DNA from: UBA10649 sp037130755
GTDB lineage: Bacteria; Actinomycetota; Actinomycetes; S36-B12
Assembly: GCA_037130755.1 (NCBI GenBank)
Contig: JBAXSI010000060.1
Span: forward strand, 1-15,431
DNA: 15,431 bases
Direction of reading: 5' to 3'
Both the position numbers and the translations under genes were made by a program. This document shows positions 1-6,485 of this stretch, one piece after another. The notes under the pieces were generated by a model that saw nothing but the letters and a program-made list of their open reading frames with translations, had not been told where the DNA came from and searched no databases. Position 1 is the stretch's first letter; every line of letters begins with the position of its first letter.

Positions 1-83
1 GGGACTCGGGAGGAGGCGCACAGCGCCGACGGCCCCCTAGCGCCGCTAACCGCCCCCATCACTCAACGAAGTGCAGCGGCGTG

Positions 84-112
84 TTGACATCTGAATAGTC
101 GCGATATATCGT
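84..112 (+). promoter_or_regulatory. Probable padR promoter
   Basis: A perfect TTGACA (84-89) is followed after 17 nt by TATCGT (107-112), which matches the -10 consensus at four of six positions. This is the spacing of a housekeeping-sigma promoter and predicts transcription starting near 119, about 37 nt before the TTG start of padR. The -10 lies inside the TCGCGATA repeat cluster, so a protein bound there should block RNA polymerase. The perfect -35 is seen directly; promoter activity is inferred. Confidence 0.5.
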
Positions 113-138
113 TACTGCATCGCGATAGGTTCGCGATA
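99..138 (+). promoter_or_regulatory. Three phased TCGCGATA repeats, likely PadR operator
   Basis: The octamer TCGCGATA occurs three times, at 99-106, 120-127 and 131-138. The offsets are 21 and 11 bp, close to two and one helical turns, so all copies face the same side of DNA. Two copies are embedded in palindromes: CGATATATCG at 102-111 and ATCGCGAT at 119-126. The cluster overlaps the predicted -10 and start site of padR and ends 17 nt before its start codon. PadR-family repressors commonly bind dyad sites over their own promoters, so autorepression is the likely role. Binding itself is inferred. Confidence 0.55.
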
Positions 139-155
139 GAACATTTGGAGTTACC

Positions 156-752
156 TTGAAGAAGTCTTCCCCCACAGACGCCGTCCCCACTGACCAGTCC
201 GCACCCGAAGATCGCCGGCACCACCGAGGCCACCGTGGCCGAGGCCCCGGCTCGGGTCCTGGATTCGGACCATGGGGCGGCCGCGGGCCATGGGGCCCGC
301 CGCGTGGACCGCGCCGTGAGCGCGGTGACGTACGTGCCGCCATCTTGCTGCTGCTCGCCGAGCAGCCCAGGCATGGCTACGAGATCCTCACCGAGATCTC
401 CGACCGCAGTGACGGTCGCTGGCAGCCCTCACCGGGCAGCATCTACCCCGTACTGAAGCGCCTGGCGCGCGACGGCCTCGTCCAGCCCGAGCACGAGAAC
501 GGCAAGCGGATCTTCGCCCTCACGGACGAGGGCCGGGCCGTGGTCGCCGCAGAGAAGGATGGCTGGGGTCAGCCCTGGCAGCAGGACGACGACCCGGCCG
601 GCGAGGCCAGCATGGAGCTGTTCGCCGAGGGCAAGCAGCTCGGCGCAGCCGTGTGGCAGGTCAGCCAGGGCAACGACCCGGCGCAGATCGAGGCCACGAA
701 GGTGATTCTCGCCGAGGCCCGCAAGAAGATCTACGGCGTGCTCGCCAGCTAA
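156..752 (+). CDS. PadR-family transcriptional regulator with Gly/Pro/Arg/His-rich N-terminus
   Basis: A 198-residue protein with a PadR winged helix-turn-helix at about 58-133: GDVRAAILLLLAEQ opens helix 1, HGYEI at 73-77, PSPGSIYPVL at 91-100 is the recognition-helix signature, and the wing contains GKRIFALTDEG (116-126). Residues 134-198 form the C-terminal helical part used for dimerisation. Residues 20-56 are a low-complexity extension rich in G, P, R, H and W, seen in one PadR subgroup. PadR proteins are ligand-responsive repressors, often of exporters or stress genes; the ligand here is unknown. The start is TTG at 156 with GGAG (147-150) five bases upstream. The phased repeats just upstream suggest autorepression. 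No transporter follows directly, so the target genes, if any beyond itself, may lie elsewhere. Confidence 0.88.
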   Translation: MKKSSPTDAVPTDQSAPEDRRHHRGHRGRGPGSGPGFGPWGGRGPWGPPRGPRRERGDVRAAILLLLAEQPRHGYEILTEISDRSDGRWQPSPGSIYPVLKRLARDGLVQPEHENGKRIFALTDEGRAVVAAEKDGWGQPWQQDDDPAGEASMELFAEGKQLGAAVWQVSQGNDPAQIEATKVILAEARKKIYGVLAS

Positions 753-775
753 TCGGTACGCACTTCCCCACTAGC

Positions 776-838
776 GCCGAGTCCGACCACTCACGTCACA
801 TCCGGCTACCCGGAGTGACAGTGGTGGTCGGACTCGGC
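776..838 (+). repeat. 63-nt near-continuous hairpin between padR and mannosyltransferase gene
   Basis: A perfect 15-bp inverted repeat (776-790 with 824-838) encloses further pairing: 792-794 with 821-823, 795-799 with 815-819, and 801-805 with 810-814, leaving a CTAC loop (806-809) and only three single-base bulges (791, 800, 820). In total 28 base pairs can form. It starts 24 nt after the padR stop and ends 20 nt before the next start codon. It may act as a terminator for padR; only a weak T-rich stretch follows (ATCTTGTGT), which is common in high-GC genomes. The stem is longer than usual for a terminator, so a REP-like or miniature mobile element is an alternative. The pairing is certain; the role is not. 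Confidence 0.8.
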
Positions 839-858
839 ATCTTGTGTAGCGTGCTGGC

Positions 859-2025
859 GTGGTCGTCGAGACGGAGCAGCCAGCCCCCGCGTCTGGGCTG
901 ATCGAGCGAATCCGGACCTGGCCTGATCTGCCATCGGCGACGATTTGGCTGGCCACTCGCCTCAGCGTCTACACCGCCGCGTGGTTCGCGACGTGGGCCT
1001 TCGCCGCCACCCCCGACGTCCTGCAGGGTGATGGCGTGCCCTCTGGGCCGTCGGGTTCCTTCGCGGACATGTGGAACCGCTGGGACGCGGACCGCTTCAA
1101 GGCCATCAACCAGTTCGGCTATGGAGCACCGGGCGACGAGACCAACTACGCCTTCTTCCCCGGGTTCCCGCTCATCGTCCGACTGGTGCACCTGACCGGC
1201 CTGGACCTGACGATCTCCGGTCTCATCGTCGCCTTCGTGGCCGGCCTGTTCGCCGCGATCGCCCTTGGCCGGCTCACGCAATTGGCCGGCGGGCGTCCCG
1301 AACTCGGCGTGCTTGCGTGGGCGATCGCGCCGGTGGCCGTCTACCTCGCTGCGCCGTACTCCGAGGCGCTCTTCTGCGCCTTCGCCTTCTGGTGCTGGTA
1401 CTCGGCCAAGCGCGGCTGGTGGGTGTTCGCCGGGGTGATGGGGATGCTCGCCGCGCTGGTGCGCATCAACGGTGCCTTTCTCGGCATCGCCCTGATCGTG
1501 CTGTTCCTGACCAGCCGGAACCGAGACTGGCGGCAGTCCCCGGCCCTGGCGCTGCCGTTCGTCGGCGTCGCTGTCGTCTTCGCCGTCTACCGCTGGCTGT
1601 CGGGTAGCTGGACCATCTGGTTCTGGGCCCAGGGGCAGGGGTGGTCCCGCCACCTGAGCAACCCGATCGAGGCCTGGCGCACCGAGTGGGACTGGGCGTG
1701 GAACTACGCGGTCGCCGCACCCTGGGCGGTGCAGTACCGCTTCGAGATCTTGTACGTCGTCCTGCTGATCACCTTCGTAGTCGTCCTGCTGGTGAAGCGC
1801 TGGTGGGGGGAGGCCACCTTCGTCCTCCTGACAGTGGCATCCCTCGCCACGAGCACGGTGTTCCAGTCCGTTCCCCGGTCCTCGATCGTGCTCTTCCCGA
1901 TCTGGATCCTGCTGGGGGTGTGGATGACCAGGAGCATCGTCTTCCGCATCGTCCTGGTTTCAGTGTTCGCGCCGCTCATGCTCGTGAGTGTCGCCACCTA
2001 CGTGAACGCCTACTGGGTCTCCTGA
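859..2025 (+). CDS. PIG-V-like membrane mannosyltransferase (GT-C fold)
   Basis: A 388-residue polytopic membrane protein resembling the PIG-V / GPI-mannosyltransferase-2 family. Recognisable elements are the first periplasmic loop with NRWDADRF (73-80, acidic D76 in the usual catalytic region), YAFFPGFP (97-104), APYSEALFCAFAF (165-177) and SVPRSSIVLFPIW (337-349). Hydrophobic segments fall near 29-50, 117-137, 149-164, 168-181, 187-217, 228-245, 296-312, 318-335, 342-356 and 359-381. Such enzymes move mannose from polyprenyl-phosphate mannose onto lipid or glycan acceptors outside the membrane; the acceptor here is unknown. An in-frame TAG at 847-849 limits the start to GTG 859. No Shine-Dalgarno is visible, and TAGCGT at 847-852 could be a -10 for a leaderless transcript. 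The gene stands outside the usual conserved cluster. Confidence 0.8.
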   Translation: MVVETEQPAPASGLIERIRTWPDLPSATIWLATRLSVYTAAWFATWAFAATPDVLQGDGVPSGPSGSFADMWNRWDADRFKAINQFGYGAPGDETNYAFFPGFPLIVRLVHLTGLDLTISGLIVAFVAGLFAAIALGRLTQLAGGRPELGVLAWAIAPVAVYLAAPYSEALFCAFAFWCWYSAKRGWWVFAGVMGMLAALVRINGAFLGIALIVLFLTSRNRDWRQSPALALPFVGVAVVFAVYRWLSGSWTIWFWAQGQGWSRHLSNPIEAWRTEWDWAWNYAVAAPWAVQYRFEILYVVLLITFVVVLLVKRWWGEATFVLLTVASLATSTVFQSVPRSSIVLFPIWILLGVWMTRSIVFRIVLVSVFAPLMLVSVATYVNAYWVS

Positions 2026-2086
2026 GGGTGGGGCGCTGGGGCCGGGCGCGGTCGTCGGTCCGGACGGTCCGTGAAAGGATCACCGC

Positions 2087-2605
2087 ATGACGACGACAGC
2101 GACGCTTCACACCTCGATGGGTGACATCCGCATCAACCTGTTCCCGGACCACGCCCCCAAGACCGTGCGCAACTTCACCGGTCTTGCGGAGGGCACCCAG
2201 GAGTGGACGGATCCGCGCGTGCGCGCGAAGTCCACGGCGCCCCTCTACGACGGCACCGTGTTCCACCGCATCATCCCGGGCTTCATGATCCAGGGCGGCG
2301 ACCCGCTGGGCACGGGCACCGGCGGACCGGGCTACCGCTTCAACGACGAGTTCCACGGCGAGCTCGTCTTCGACAAGCCCTACCTGCTCGCGATGGCGAA
2401 CTCCGGCCCGAACACCAACGGCTCGCAGTTCTTCATCACGGTCGAGGCCACGCCCTGGCTCAACATGAAGCACAGCATCTTCGGTGAGGTCGCCGATCAG
2501 GAGTCCCGCGACGTGGTCGACGCGATCGCAGCGGTCCCGACCGGTCGCGCCGACCGACCGAACACCGACGTGGTCATCAACTCGATCACCATCGCGCGCG
2601 ACTGA
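2087..2605 (+). CDS. ppiA: Cyclophilin-type peptidyl-prolyl cis-trans isomerase
   Basis: A 172-residue single-domain cyclophilin, full length for the bacterial cytosolic type, which isomerises Xaa-Pro bonds during protein folding. The catalytic core FHRIIPGFMIQGGDP (59-73) supplies the conserved Arg61, Phe66, Met67 and Gln69. The block NSGPNTNGSQFFITVEATPW (105-124) supplies the substrate-pocket Phe115 and Trp124, and LNMKHSIFGEV (125-135) supplies His129. There is no signal peptide, so it should act in the cytoplasm. ATG 2087 has a good Shine-Dalgarno, GAAAGGA, at 2072-2078. The rhomboid gene follows after 19 nt on the same strand. The pair cyclophilin-rhomboid upstream of crgA is the arrangement known from Streptomyces, and ppiA-crgA synteny is also found in M. 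tuberculosis. Confidence 0.95.
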   Translation: MTTTATLHTSMGDIRINLFPDHAPKTVRNFTGLAEGTQEWTDPRVRAKSTAPLYDGTVFHRIIPGFMIQGGDPLGTGTGGPGYRFNDEFHGELVFDKPYLLAMANSGPNTNGSQFFITVEATPWLNMKHSIFGEVADQESRDVVDAIAAVPTGRADRPNTDVVINSITIARD

Positions 2606-2624
2606 CCAGCGGTAGCTCACGGCA

Positions 2625-3482
2625 GTGACCAGTCCGCAGGTGATGTCGCCGTGCTACCGGCATCCCAGCGTCTTGACCGGGATCCGGTGCACGCGCTGCG
2701 GGCGACCCATCTGCGCGGAGTGCATGATCCCGGCGCCCGTCGGCTTCCAGTGCCCTGAGTGCGTCTCCTCGGCCGCGGCCGAGGTGCGGCAGCCGACGAC
2801 AGTGGCCGGTGCACGCGTGATCGACCGGCCGCTCGTCACGTACACGCTCATCGGCATGAGCGCGACCGTCTACCTGCTGCAGATGGTGGTCGGCGTCAAC
2901 AAGGCCGCGGGTGACTGGGGCATGTGGCCCATCGGCGTTGCAGCGAACGGCGAGTGGTGGCGTCTGGTCAGCGCTGCGTTCCTGCACGGCTCGTGGATGC
3001 ACATCCTGTTCAACATGTACGTGCTCTACGCCCTGGGACCGACGCTCGAACGGATCCTCGGGCACGGCCGCTACCTGATCCTGTATGTGCTCGCCGCCAT
3101 CGGCGGCGGCGTGGCGTCGTACTTGATCTCTGACATGAACACCGTCTCGGTGGGCGCCAGCGGCGCGATCTTCGGGCTCATGGGCGCGCTCGTCGTGGCC
3201 GGTCGGCGACTTCAGTACGACATCACGCAGGTGCTGGTGCTCTTGGGCATCAACGTCGTCATCGGCTTCATCTCACCTGGAGTCGACTGGCGCGCGCACC
3301 TAGGAGGCTTGATCACCGGAGCCGTCGTCGCCGCGATCTTCGTGCTGCCGGCGCCGAAGTACCGAATGGTGACGCAGGTGGTCGGGATCGGGGCCGTGAT
3401 CCTTGTGCTGGTCGTGCTCACCATGTGGCGCACGCAGCAGATCATGGACCTGCTCGTTCCCAGCATGGGGCTGTCCGCGTAA
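2625..3482 (+). CDS. Rhomboid-family intramembrane serine protease with N-terminal zinc finger
   Basis: A 285-residue protein. Residues 10-46 form a zinc-finger-like module with CxxH (C10, H13) and three CxxC pairs (C22/C25, C30/C33, C43/C46), resembling the B-box-type finger found on many actinobacterial rhomboids. Residues about 70-270 form the rhomboid domain. HILFN (126-130) gives the conserved His and Asn of TM2, GASGAIFG (177-184) holds the nucleophile Ser179, and AHLGG (224-228) gives the general base His225, so the Ser-His dyad is complete. Rhomboids cleave transmembrane substrates within the bilayer; the substrate is not predictable. GTG 2625 is used here; ATG 2643 (Met7) is an alternative that keeps the whole zinc module. 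Neither has a strong Shine-Dalgarno, so coupling to ppiA 19 nt upstream is likely. Confidence 0.92.
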   Translation: MTSPQVMSPCYRHPSVLTGIRCTRCGRPICAECMIPAPVGFQCPECVSSAAAEVRQPTTVAGARVIDRPLVTYTLIGMSATVYLLQMVVGVNKAAGDWGMWPIGVAANGEWWRLVSAAFLHGSWMHILFNMYVLYALGPTLERILGHGRYLILYVLAAIGGGVASYLISDMNTVSVGASGAIFGLMGALVVAGRRLQYDITQVLVLLGINVVIGFISPGVDWRAHLGGLITGAVVAAIFVLPAPKYRMVTQVVGIGAVILVLVVLTMWRTQQIMDLLVPSMGLSA

Positions 3483-3509
3483 CGTCGTGGTACAACGATC
3501 GGAGGATCC

Positions 3510-4670
3510 ATGTCCGTCAACGATGCCGTCATCGTCGCCGCCGTCCGCACTCCTGTTGGGATAGGCAAACCGCAGAAGGGCGAGCTGAGCGGAGTCCACC
3601 CCGTCGACCTGTCCGCCACGGTCCTACGCGCCCTCACTGAGCGGGCCGGGGTCGATCCCGCGGTCGTTGACGACATCATCTGGGGCTGCGTCTCGCAGGT
3701 GGGCGAGCAGTCCGGCAACGTCGGGCGCAACGCGGTGCTCGCGGCGGGGTTCCCCGAGGACGTGACGGCGGTGTCAATCGACCGGCAGTGCGGTTCGAGC
3801 CAGCAGGCGGTGTCGTTCGCGGCGGCCAGCGTGATCGCCGGTCACTACGACGTGATCATCGCCGGCGGGGTCGAGTCGATGTCGCGGGTGCCGATGTTCT
3901 CCAACATGGTCGGCGGTGATGGCCCATTCCCGGCGAGCATGCATGCGCGCTACGACAACGGCCTGGTCAACCAGGGCATCAGCGCGGAGATGATCGCCGA
4001 GCGGTGGGGCTTCTCCCGCCGGTACCTGGATGAGATAGCGGCCTCGTCCCACCAGCGGGCCGCCCGCGCGCAGAAGGACGGCCTGTTCGCCGAAGAGATC
4101 GTGCCCATTCAGACGGAGGCCGGCGAGGTCGTCAACGATCAGGGAATCCGACCCGACACCACCGTTGAGTCGCTGGCCGGGCTCAAGACCCCGTTCAAGG
4201 AGGGCGGCGTCGTGACCGCCGGCAACGCCTCGCAGATCAGCGACGGGTCGGCGGCCATCATGATCATGAGCTCGGACAAGGCAGCCGAGTTGGGCGTCAC
4301 CCCGATCGCTCGCGTGCACTCCGTCGCGATGGCCGGCGTCGATCCGGTGATCATGCTGATCGGGCCGATTCCCGCGACCCAGCGAGTATTGGCGAAGGCG
4401 GGCCTGACGATCGGCGACATCGGCGCCTTCGAGGTGAACGAGGCGTTCGCCTCAGTGCTCGCGGCTTGGTACGCCGAGACGGGTGCCGACCCGGAGCGGA
4501 CCAACGTCAACGGCGGGGCCATCGCGCTGGGACATCCACTGGGTGCCAGTGGTGCCCGCGTGATGACGACGCTGCTGCACCACATGCAGCGCACGGGCAC
4601 GCAGTACGGGCTTCAGACCATGTGCGAGGGCGGCGGCATGGCGAATGCCACGATCCTCGAACTGCTTTAG
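3510..4670 (+). CDS. Thiolase family acetyl-CoA acyltransferase
   Basis: A 386-residue thiolase of normal length. DRQCGSSQQA (91-100) carries the acyl-accepting Cys94, EVNEAFAS (308-315) is the NEAF substrate-site motif, GGAIALGHPLGASGAR (335-350) carries His342, and CEGGGMANA (372-380) carries the second catalytic Cys372. All three catalytic residues are present. It should catalyse reversible thiolytic cleavage or condensation of acyl-CoA, probably as the degradative 3-ketoacyl-CoA thiolase (FadA type); chain length or steroid specificity cannot be read from sequence. It is probably cytoplasmic. ATG 3510 follows GGAGG (3501-3505) by four bases. No hydratase/dehydrogenase partner (FadB-like) is next to it, so it is a stand-alone gene placed between the rhomboid and crgA, where M. 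tuberculosis and Streptomyces have no thiolase. Confidence 0.94.
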   Translation: MSVNDAVIVAAVRTPVGIGKPQKGELSGVHPVDLSATVLRALTERAGVDPAVVDDIIWGCVSQVGEQSGNVGRNAVLAAGFPEDVTAVSIDRQCGSSQQAVSFAAASVIAGHYDVIIAGGVESMSRVPMFSNMVGGDGPFPASMHARYDNGLVNQGISAEMIAERWGFSRRYLDEIAASSHQRAARAQKDGLFAEEIVPIQTEAGEVVNDQGIRPDTTVESLAGLKTPFKEGGVVTAGNASQISDGSAAIMIMSSDKAAELGVTPIARVHSVAMAGVDPVIMLIGPIPATQRVLAKAGLTIGDIGAFEVNEAFASVLAAWYAETGADPERTNVNGGAIALGHPLGASGARVMTTLLHHMQRTGTQYGLQTMCEGGGMANATILELL

Positions 4671-4682
4671 GCCACCGCAGAG

Positions 4683-4691
4683 TTATCCACA
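4683..4691 (+). promoter_or_regulatory. Perfect DnaA box
   Basis: TTATCCACA is an exact match to the high-affinity DnaA-box consensus TTAT(C/A)CACA. It lies in the 58-nt gap between the convergent thiolase and crgA genes, where no coding constraint explains it. This gene cluster is usually within tens of kilobases of dnaA and oriC in actinobacteria, so an origin-proximal DnaA site is plausible. I saw no second perfect box here, so it is not an origin by itself. Confidence 0.5.
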
Positions 4692-4695
4692 GGTA

Positions 4696-4711
4696 ATCCC
4701 CAGTTGGGGAT
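4696..4711. terminator. Hairpin between convergent thiolase and crgA genes
   Basis: ATCCCC (4696-4701) pairs with GGGGAT (4706-4711) around an AGTT loop, a perfect 6-bp stem with a tetraloop. It starts 25 nt after the thiolase stop and ends 17 nt before the crgA stop, so it could end transcription from both sides. There is no T-tract on either strand, so strength is uncertain; the position between convergent genes is the main support. Confidence 0.45.
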
Positions 4712-4728
4712 GAATGACAGTGGTGTAT

Positions 4729-4995
4729 TTATCTCCAGCGTGTGGAGAGAATGAAGCCACCGGCGATGAAGGCGAAGCCGATCGCGACGTTGATGAGCGG
4801 GCTCAGGTCCCGCATGATCGGGATCTGCGACCCGGCGATGTAGAAGATGACGATGTAGGTCAGCCCGATGACGAACAGGGCGACCATCGTCGGCGCCAGC
4901 CAGCTCGGCGAGCCGAGTCGGGCGACCTTGCGCTCGCCCTTGCCGGTGGGAGGGGGCGTGTAGACGTCTTTCTTGCGGCCCTTGGATTCAGGCAC
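4729..4995 (-). CDS. crgA: Cell division protein CrgA
   Basis: An 88-residue protein of standard CrgA (UPF0233) length. A basic, Pro-containing cytoplasmic tail (1-30, including VYTPPPTGKG) is followed by the conserved SPSWLAPTM (29-37) and two membrane segments near 33-54 and 68-84, ending in a short basic tail STRWR. CrgA is an actinobacterial septal protein that in mycobacteria interacts with FtsZ, FtsQ, FtsI and related factors and in Streptomyces influences the timing of septation. The start is GTG 4995, preceded by a strong GGGGAGG (5002-5008) with six or seven bases of spacing. It is convergent with the thiolase and divergent from the DUF881 gene. Its placement close to rodA, pbpA and pknB is the conserved actinobacterial arrangement. 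Confidence 0.95.
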   Translation of the reverse strand: MPESKGRKKDVYTPPPTGKGERKVARLGSPSWLAPTMVALFVIGLTYIVIFYIAGSQIPIMRDLSPLINVAIGFAFIAGGFILSTRWR

Positions 4996-5113
4996 GGTGG
5001 TCCTCCCCTAAGCAGTGCGGTCAGGGACACAGCCTGCCACACCCCCGTCGGATCGCCCTCCCCCGACCGCGTCCGGGCCGCTTACACCGGTCGCGGGAGG
5101 TTACCGTGAGCGC

Positions 5114-5863
5114 GTGCGGTGGTCCGGCTCGTCGACGCGAGTGCAGCCCCTCATGCTCATCACCGGACTGGTCTTCGCGCTCGCGGGGCTGATGTTCGCG
5201 GTGGCGGCCACCACGTCCCAGGGCACCGATCTGCGCGCGCAGCGCGCGACCGAACTGCGCGATCTCGTGCACCAAAGGTCCGACGGCGTCGATGCACTCG
5301 AGGCTCAGGTCGTCGATCGGCGGCGGAACGTGGACGACCTCACCTCAGGTCGCAGCGGCGACCCGCAGGTTGCCGCGCTGGTGAGCAGGACGGCCGAGCT
5401 GGCCGGCGCCGCGGGCCTGGTTTCGGTCACCGGACCTGGCCTCCGGGTGGCGCTGGACGATGCTCCGCACCGCGATCCCAGCGACCCGCTGTGGCAGGCC
5501 GTGTCCGCGAACGACGTGATCGTTCATCAGTCCGACGTCCAGGCCGTGGTCAACGCGCTTTGGCGCGGTGGCGCGGTGGCCGTGCAGATCATGGATCAGC
5601 GGCTGATCGCCACGAGCGCCATTCGGTGCGTCGGCAACACGCTGCTCCTCCAGGGCAGGGTGTACTCGCCGCCCTTCGTCATCACCGCGACCGGACCGGT
5701 CAAGGCCATGCGGTCGGCGCTGCGCACGGACCCGACGGTCAAGGGGTACCGGGCGTGGGCGAAGGCGGTGGGCCTGGGCTACGACGTTCAGCGCCTGGCG
5801 CGGATCACCATCCCGGCCTACGAGGGGCCAGTGACCATGGCGCAGAGCCTGCCGTCAGAATGA
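5114..5863 (+). CDS. DUF881 family membrane-anchored protein
   Basis: From GTG 5114 the protein is 249 residues: a short N-terminus, one membrane segment at about 14-33, a probable coiled coil at about 40-75, and an extracytoplasmic DUF881 domain from about 90 to the end. The most diagnostic stretch is NDVIVHQSD, then NALWRGGA, MDQRLIATSAIRCVGNTL and YSPPF, closely resembling what I recall of M. tuberculosis Rv0012. The function of the family is not established; its constant position between crgA and trpG near division genes suggests an envelope or division role. The start is uncertain. GTG 5114 has GGGAGG (5095-5100) 13 nt upstream; GTG 5015 would add 33 Pro-rich residues across the divergent promoter region; ATG 5153 would begin at the membrane segment. 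Confidence 0.85.
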   Translation: MRWSGSSTRVQPLMLITGLVFALAGLMFAVAATTSQGTDLRAQRATELRDLVHQRSDGVDALEAQVVDRRRNVDDLTSGRSGDPQVAALVSRTAELAGAAGLVSVTGPGLRVALDDAPHRDPSDPLWQAVSANDVIVHQSDVQAVVNALWRGGAVAVQIMDQRLIATSAIRCVGNTLLLQGRVYSPPFVITATGPVKAMRSALRTDPTVKGYRAWAKAVGLGYDVQRLARITIPAYEGPVTMAQSLPSE

Positions 5864-5867
5864 GTGT

Positions 5868-6485
5868 GTGGTCCGGATTCTCGTCGTCGACAACTACGAC
5901 TCGTTCGTGTTCAACCTCGTGCAGTACCTGGCGCAACTGGGTGCTGACATCGAGGTGCGCCGCAACGACGAGGTAACAACCTCGCAGGCACACGCCTACG
6001 ACGGCGTGCTGCTGTCTCCGGGCCCAGGTACGCCGGAGGACGCCGGCGTCTGCATGGACATCGTGCGCGACTGCGCGGGCGAAGTCCCCATCTTCGGAGT
6101 GTGCCTGGGGCATCAGGCGATCGCCGCCGCGTACGGGGCGACGGTCAGTCGGGCGCCTGAACTCCTGCATGGCAAGACCTCGGAGGTCCTGCACAAGGGC
6201 GTTGGCGTGCTCGCCGGCCTGCCGAATCCGTTCCTGGCCACGCGCTACCACTCGCTGACCGTCGATCCCCTGACCGTCCCGGACGTTCTTGAGGTCACCG
6301 GCACGACGGCGAGCGGCGTGATCATGGCGTTGCGACATCGGTCGCTTCCGGTGGAGGGCGTGCAGTTCCACCCGGAGTCCGTCCTCACCGAGGGCGGGCA
6401 CCTGATGCTCGCGAACTGGCTGGCGGTCTGCGGTGACCCGACGGCCGTTGCACGCGCCGACGGACTGGCACCGGTCGTCGGCTGA
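5868..6485 (+). CDS. trpG: Anthranilate / aminodeoxychorismate synthase glutamine amidotransferase subunit
   Basis: A 205-residue class I glutamine amidotransferase. VDNYDSFVFNLVQYL (7-21) is the typical TrpG/PabA opening, LLSPGPGTP (48-56) forms the oxyanion region, FGVCLGHQAI (76-85) carries the nucleophile Cys79, and GVQFHPES (164-171) carries His168 and Glu170, so the triad is complete. It should release ammonia from glutamine for anthranilate (tryptophan) or 4-amino-4-deoxychorismate (folate) synthesis. No TrpE or PabB partner is in the window, so trpG and pabA cannot be separated; one subunit may serve both. GTG 5868 begins four nt after the DUF881 stop, indicating co-transcription. It ends 35 nt from the stop codon of convergent pknB. 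Confidence 0.93.
   Translation: MVRILVVDNYDSFVFNLVQYLAQLGADIEVRRNDEVTTSQAHAYDGVLLSPGPGTPEDAGVCMDIVRDCAGEVPIFGVCLGHQAIAAAYGATVSRAPELLHGKTSEVLHKGVGVLAGLPNPFLATRYHSLTVDPLTVPDVLEVTGTTASGVIMALRHRSLPVEGVQFHPESVLTEGGHLMLANWLAVCGDPTAVARADGLAPVVG

Noticed and set aside
1..59. A minus-strand start (ATG at 59) open to the window edge, and a plus-strand frame ending at TAG 37-39
   Set aside because: Only 12 to 19 codons are visible, there is no clear ribosome-binding site for the first and no recognisable sequence in either.
796..1653. A 285-codon minus-strand reading frame
   Set aside because: It is antisense to the mannosyltransferase and the hairpin, has low-complexity shadow composition and no recognisable domain.
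2056..2071. Direct repeat CGGTCCG-GA-CGGTCCG upstream of ppiA
   Set aside because: Seven-base GC-rich repeats are frequent by chance in this DNA, and there is no dyad or promoter element to support an operator.
4741..4749. TGTGGAGAG, a second DnaA-box-like sequence
   Set aside because: Two of nine positions differ from consensus and it lies inside crgA coding sequence.
5015..5113. A 33-residue Pro-rich N-terminal extension of the DUF881 protein
   Set aside because: It covers the region that should hold the crgA and DUF881 promoters, lacks a Shine-Dalgarno, and is longer than expected before the membrane helix. It is kept as an alternative start only.
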